Shown here one piece after another: positions 45,183 to 47,058 of a stretch of DNA of 47,058 bases. The translations under genes were made by a program, and so were the position numbers. The notes under the pieces are model-generated. The model saw only the letters and a list, made by a program, of their open reading frames with translations. It had not been told where the DNA came from and made no database searches. The DNA is taken from the NCBI GenBank assembly GCA_001969505.1, contig LSSK01000953.1, forward strand, positions 1-47,058. Direction: 5' to 3'. Each line of letters starts with the position of its first letter. Positions within the stretch are counted from its first letter, which is position 1. The stretch comes from Zancudomyces culisetae. Lineage: Eukaryota; Kickxellomycota; Harpellomycetes; Harpellales; Legeriomycetaceae.

Positions 45183-46232
45183 AATTTTTCTTTGTACTGT
45201 TTATAGTTTACCTTTTTATTTTTTAAAAAAAAAGAAAAGTCAACTACTTGGTTTAGTTGTAACAAGGCGAGAGTGAGAGACTATTTATATATCATTTTGG
45301 GTGTCAATTGATTCGAATGACAAATAGTGCTTTACCTTTTTCTTTTTGTTTTGTACTATTCACAGTTCTAGCAATAAACTATACTGGCTCTGCCAAAAAA
45401 TAAAAAAGCCCTTTAGTTGTAAAAATGCGAACATTTTGGTAAGCTATATGTACAAAACATAATACACACCACACTGTAATATCTCTACAACAGTGGCTAA
45501 ACTGTTTATACAGTACATTCTCGATTAATATTTCCGAACAAACAAAGTGAGGACTGGGTAAGTCGCCACTTGTAGCTGCATCAACTTTTTTATTATTAAC
45601 TATATACATTTGCCGCGTTTTTACCTGACACCCTGACTATCACACAGTCTTACTGGGTGGTATCACTTACAGAACCATTTCAACTGAAAACAAACTTTAT
45701 GCGACTAGACACAGCATTTCCCTCCTCTCTTCCCCCGCGCGCGCTGTGTGCACTTTCATTTCAATATTTAATGCCTAGAATCCGTCTATTTTAGCCTCAT
45801 TGCGCTGCCTAAAACATGCAATGGCAAATCATAGTTATTTTTATGAAAAGACAAGAAGAGTATCTGAGTACATAGCACTTCAAATTCTGCTAGTCTACCA
45901 GGTATATATATTGTGTAGAGTATAACCCGTCTTTGGCTGCCTGCATAGGAATGGTAATTTATCACGTCGCTTGCTTATGGTTATGAAGCCAGAGATATTC
46001 CGACTAGTTTAACCATTTTTATTGACAAAAAAAAAATCCCAACAGCCTTCCTCCCCTCCGAACCAGCAGCAATATGTTTGTGTGAAAGATGGAATAATGA
46101 GTTTACCAGCTCCTCAAGGAGTCAAGAAGTTTTTCACAAACATGCAATTAAAATAAACGTGTTCATTACGATCAAAGAATGTGTTTATATTTTCACTTTT
46201 ATACAAGTTTGCCTCGGTTTGTAAAGGTGTTC
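45183..46232. other. Divergent intergenic region (1 kb)
   Basis: Between the MscS-like gene and the asparaginase gene. It contains a short CG-alternating stretch (about 45734-45744) within a C-rich tract, rare in this AT-rich window. No gene seen; the minus frame at 45379-45609 lacks any domain. Confidence 0.5.
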
Positions 46233-47058
46233 ATGTCAGGTCCGGGACAAATAAAAAGAAAATATTCGCTAAAAACTCAAGCTGAGTTACCTGAGATCCC
46301 AATTGAGTTGCTGACCCAAAAGGTATTTATTACTGTGCACGGAGGTAAGTTGTAAATTGTATATATTTTCACTCACTAGAAATGAGACCGACTAATAAAA
46401 GCAAGGATTGTCGCCGAGAAAAATAAAACTAAACTTATAATTAATAAACGAATGAACAAAAAGGTGCAGGAACCATCCCTGGTAAAGAAACACAGAAATT
46501 TATTGATGGGATGACACAGACATGTGAGTATGATTATAAGCTGCTAACTGAAGAGGGAGAAACACACCACAGAGCCATAGATGTTGCACAAAAAGTAGTA
46601 GAAATAATGGAAGAGCATCCGGTGTTAAATTGTGGAAGAGGTTCAGCTCTAAACGCAGATGGATGCATAGAAATGAATGCATTTATAGCCGAAAATAAGT
46701 ATAATTTTAGCGGCGTAATTGGATTGAGGTATGTGTTACATTCAGTAAGAGTGGCAAAAGCAGTAAGGAACAAAACGGCACATGTACAGCTTGCCGGTCA
46801 AGGAGCAAACAAATTCGCAAAGGAAACGGATGAAAAGCAGGTAGATTTGGAGGATTTGATTGTTTCTAAACGATTAAAAAATCACAAGAAAGATCTTGAG
46901 CAGAGTACACAGGCAAAAGGTACACATAAGCAGATAGAAGAATTTGAGTGAAAAATAGGTGCAGCATTTCAAGCCGCTAATAAAGCAAGGGTAGACAAAA
47001 AGTTGGGAAATATGAGGAGGGGGGGGGGGGGGCTCGGATCAGTTGTACTATGCACAGG
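46233..47058 (+). CDS. Isoaspartyl peptidase/L-asparaginase (Asparaginase_2, Ntn-hydrolase), 5' part
   Basis: Exon 1 (46233-46344) ends in VFITVHGG and exon 2 begins at 46464 (phase 1), giving HGGAGTIPG, the N-terminal signature. It continues with NCGRGSALNADGCIEMNA and RVAKAVRNKTAHVQLAGQGANKFA, all family motifs, so residues about 30-155 align without a gap. A Lys/Glu-rich insertion follows (SKRLKNHKKDLEQ), where such enzymes have a loop before the autocatalytic Thr. An in-frame TGA lies at 46949-46951, after which the same frame stays open (KIGAAFQAANKARVDKKLGN) up to a G14 run. A short or longer intron starting at GTGAAA (46948), a pseudogene or an assembly error are all possible. The catalytic Thr (GTVG) lies beyond the window. 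The family cleaves isoaspartyl peptides and asparagine. Confidence 0.8.
47019..47032. repeat. G14 homopolymer near window edge
   Basis: Fourteen consecutive G lie in what should be asparaginase coding or intron sequence 26 bases before the window end. Such runs are often miscounted in assemblies, so the frame beyond it is unreliable. Confidence 0.85.

Noticed and set aside
1-47058. tRNA genes, CRISPR arrays and transposon ends
   Set aside because: Searched by eye for T-loop motifs, regularly spaced repeats and long inverted or direct terminal repeats; nothing convincing was found, though a covariance search could still reveal small RNAs.

Overview
The window is nuclear DNA from a fungus. Coding sequences are split by short GT-AG introns (about 70-170 nt, some with a branch-like CTAAT shortly before the acceptor). 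Spacers are AT-rich with long poly-A/poly-T runs. Several products are fungal in character: a Chs4/Skt5-type SEL1 protein ending in a CaaX box, an Srp40/Nopp140 protein, and a fungal EF-hand MscS channel. The AT-richness, intron density and loose spacers fit an early-diverging (zygomycete-grade) lineage, but that placement is an inference and no species can be named. No tRNA, rRNA, CRISPR array, viral gene or transposase was recognised by eye.

Left half, 1-22.9 kb: large, mostly intronless genes with much disordered or lineage-specific protein, separated by spacers of up to 2.8 kb. In order: a Chs4-like chitin synthase activator (+); an SRP40/Nopp140 nucleolar protein (-) rebuilt here from two exons; an 864-residue coiled-coil protein (-) with a Spindly-like motif; a small secreted inhibitor-I9 protein (-); a 1073-residue alpha/beta hydrolase whose catalytic domain is split by a large insertion (+); and a 623-residue disordered orphan (-).

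Right half, 22.9-47 kb: compact, intron-rich housekeeping genes, many reconstructed here exon by exon. In order: uroporphyrinogen-III synthase (+); a four-exon Pex39-like gene (-); class-2 dihydroorotate dehydrogenase (-) with an unusual active-site Cys; a coiled-coil orphan (+); AMPK/Snf1 beta subunit (+, five exons); Dpb4-type histone-fold subunit (+, four exons); ARPC5 (-, two exons); GINS subunit Sld5 (+, four exons); Ncs6/Ctu1 tRNA thiolase (-, two exons); SET-domain methyltransferase (+, six exons); Dap1/PGRMC-type cytochrome b5-like protein (+, two exons); EF-hand MscS-like channel (-, seven exons); and the 5' part of an isoaspartyl peptidase/L-asparaginase (+) running to the window edge.

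The genes do not form a pathway cluster, which is normal for a fungal chromosome. Dpb4 and Sld5, parts of DNA polymerase epsilon and of the GINS complex it contacts, lie less than 2 kb apart. The most interesting points are the Pex39-like gene, the Ser-to-Cys change in dihydroorotate dehydrogenase, the Spindly-like motif in a fungal coiled-coil protein, the split hydrolase, and symmetric C-rich/G-rich tracts between convergent genes. I found no clear multi-gene undescribed system.
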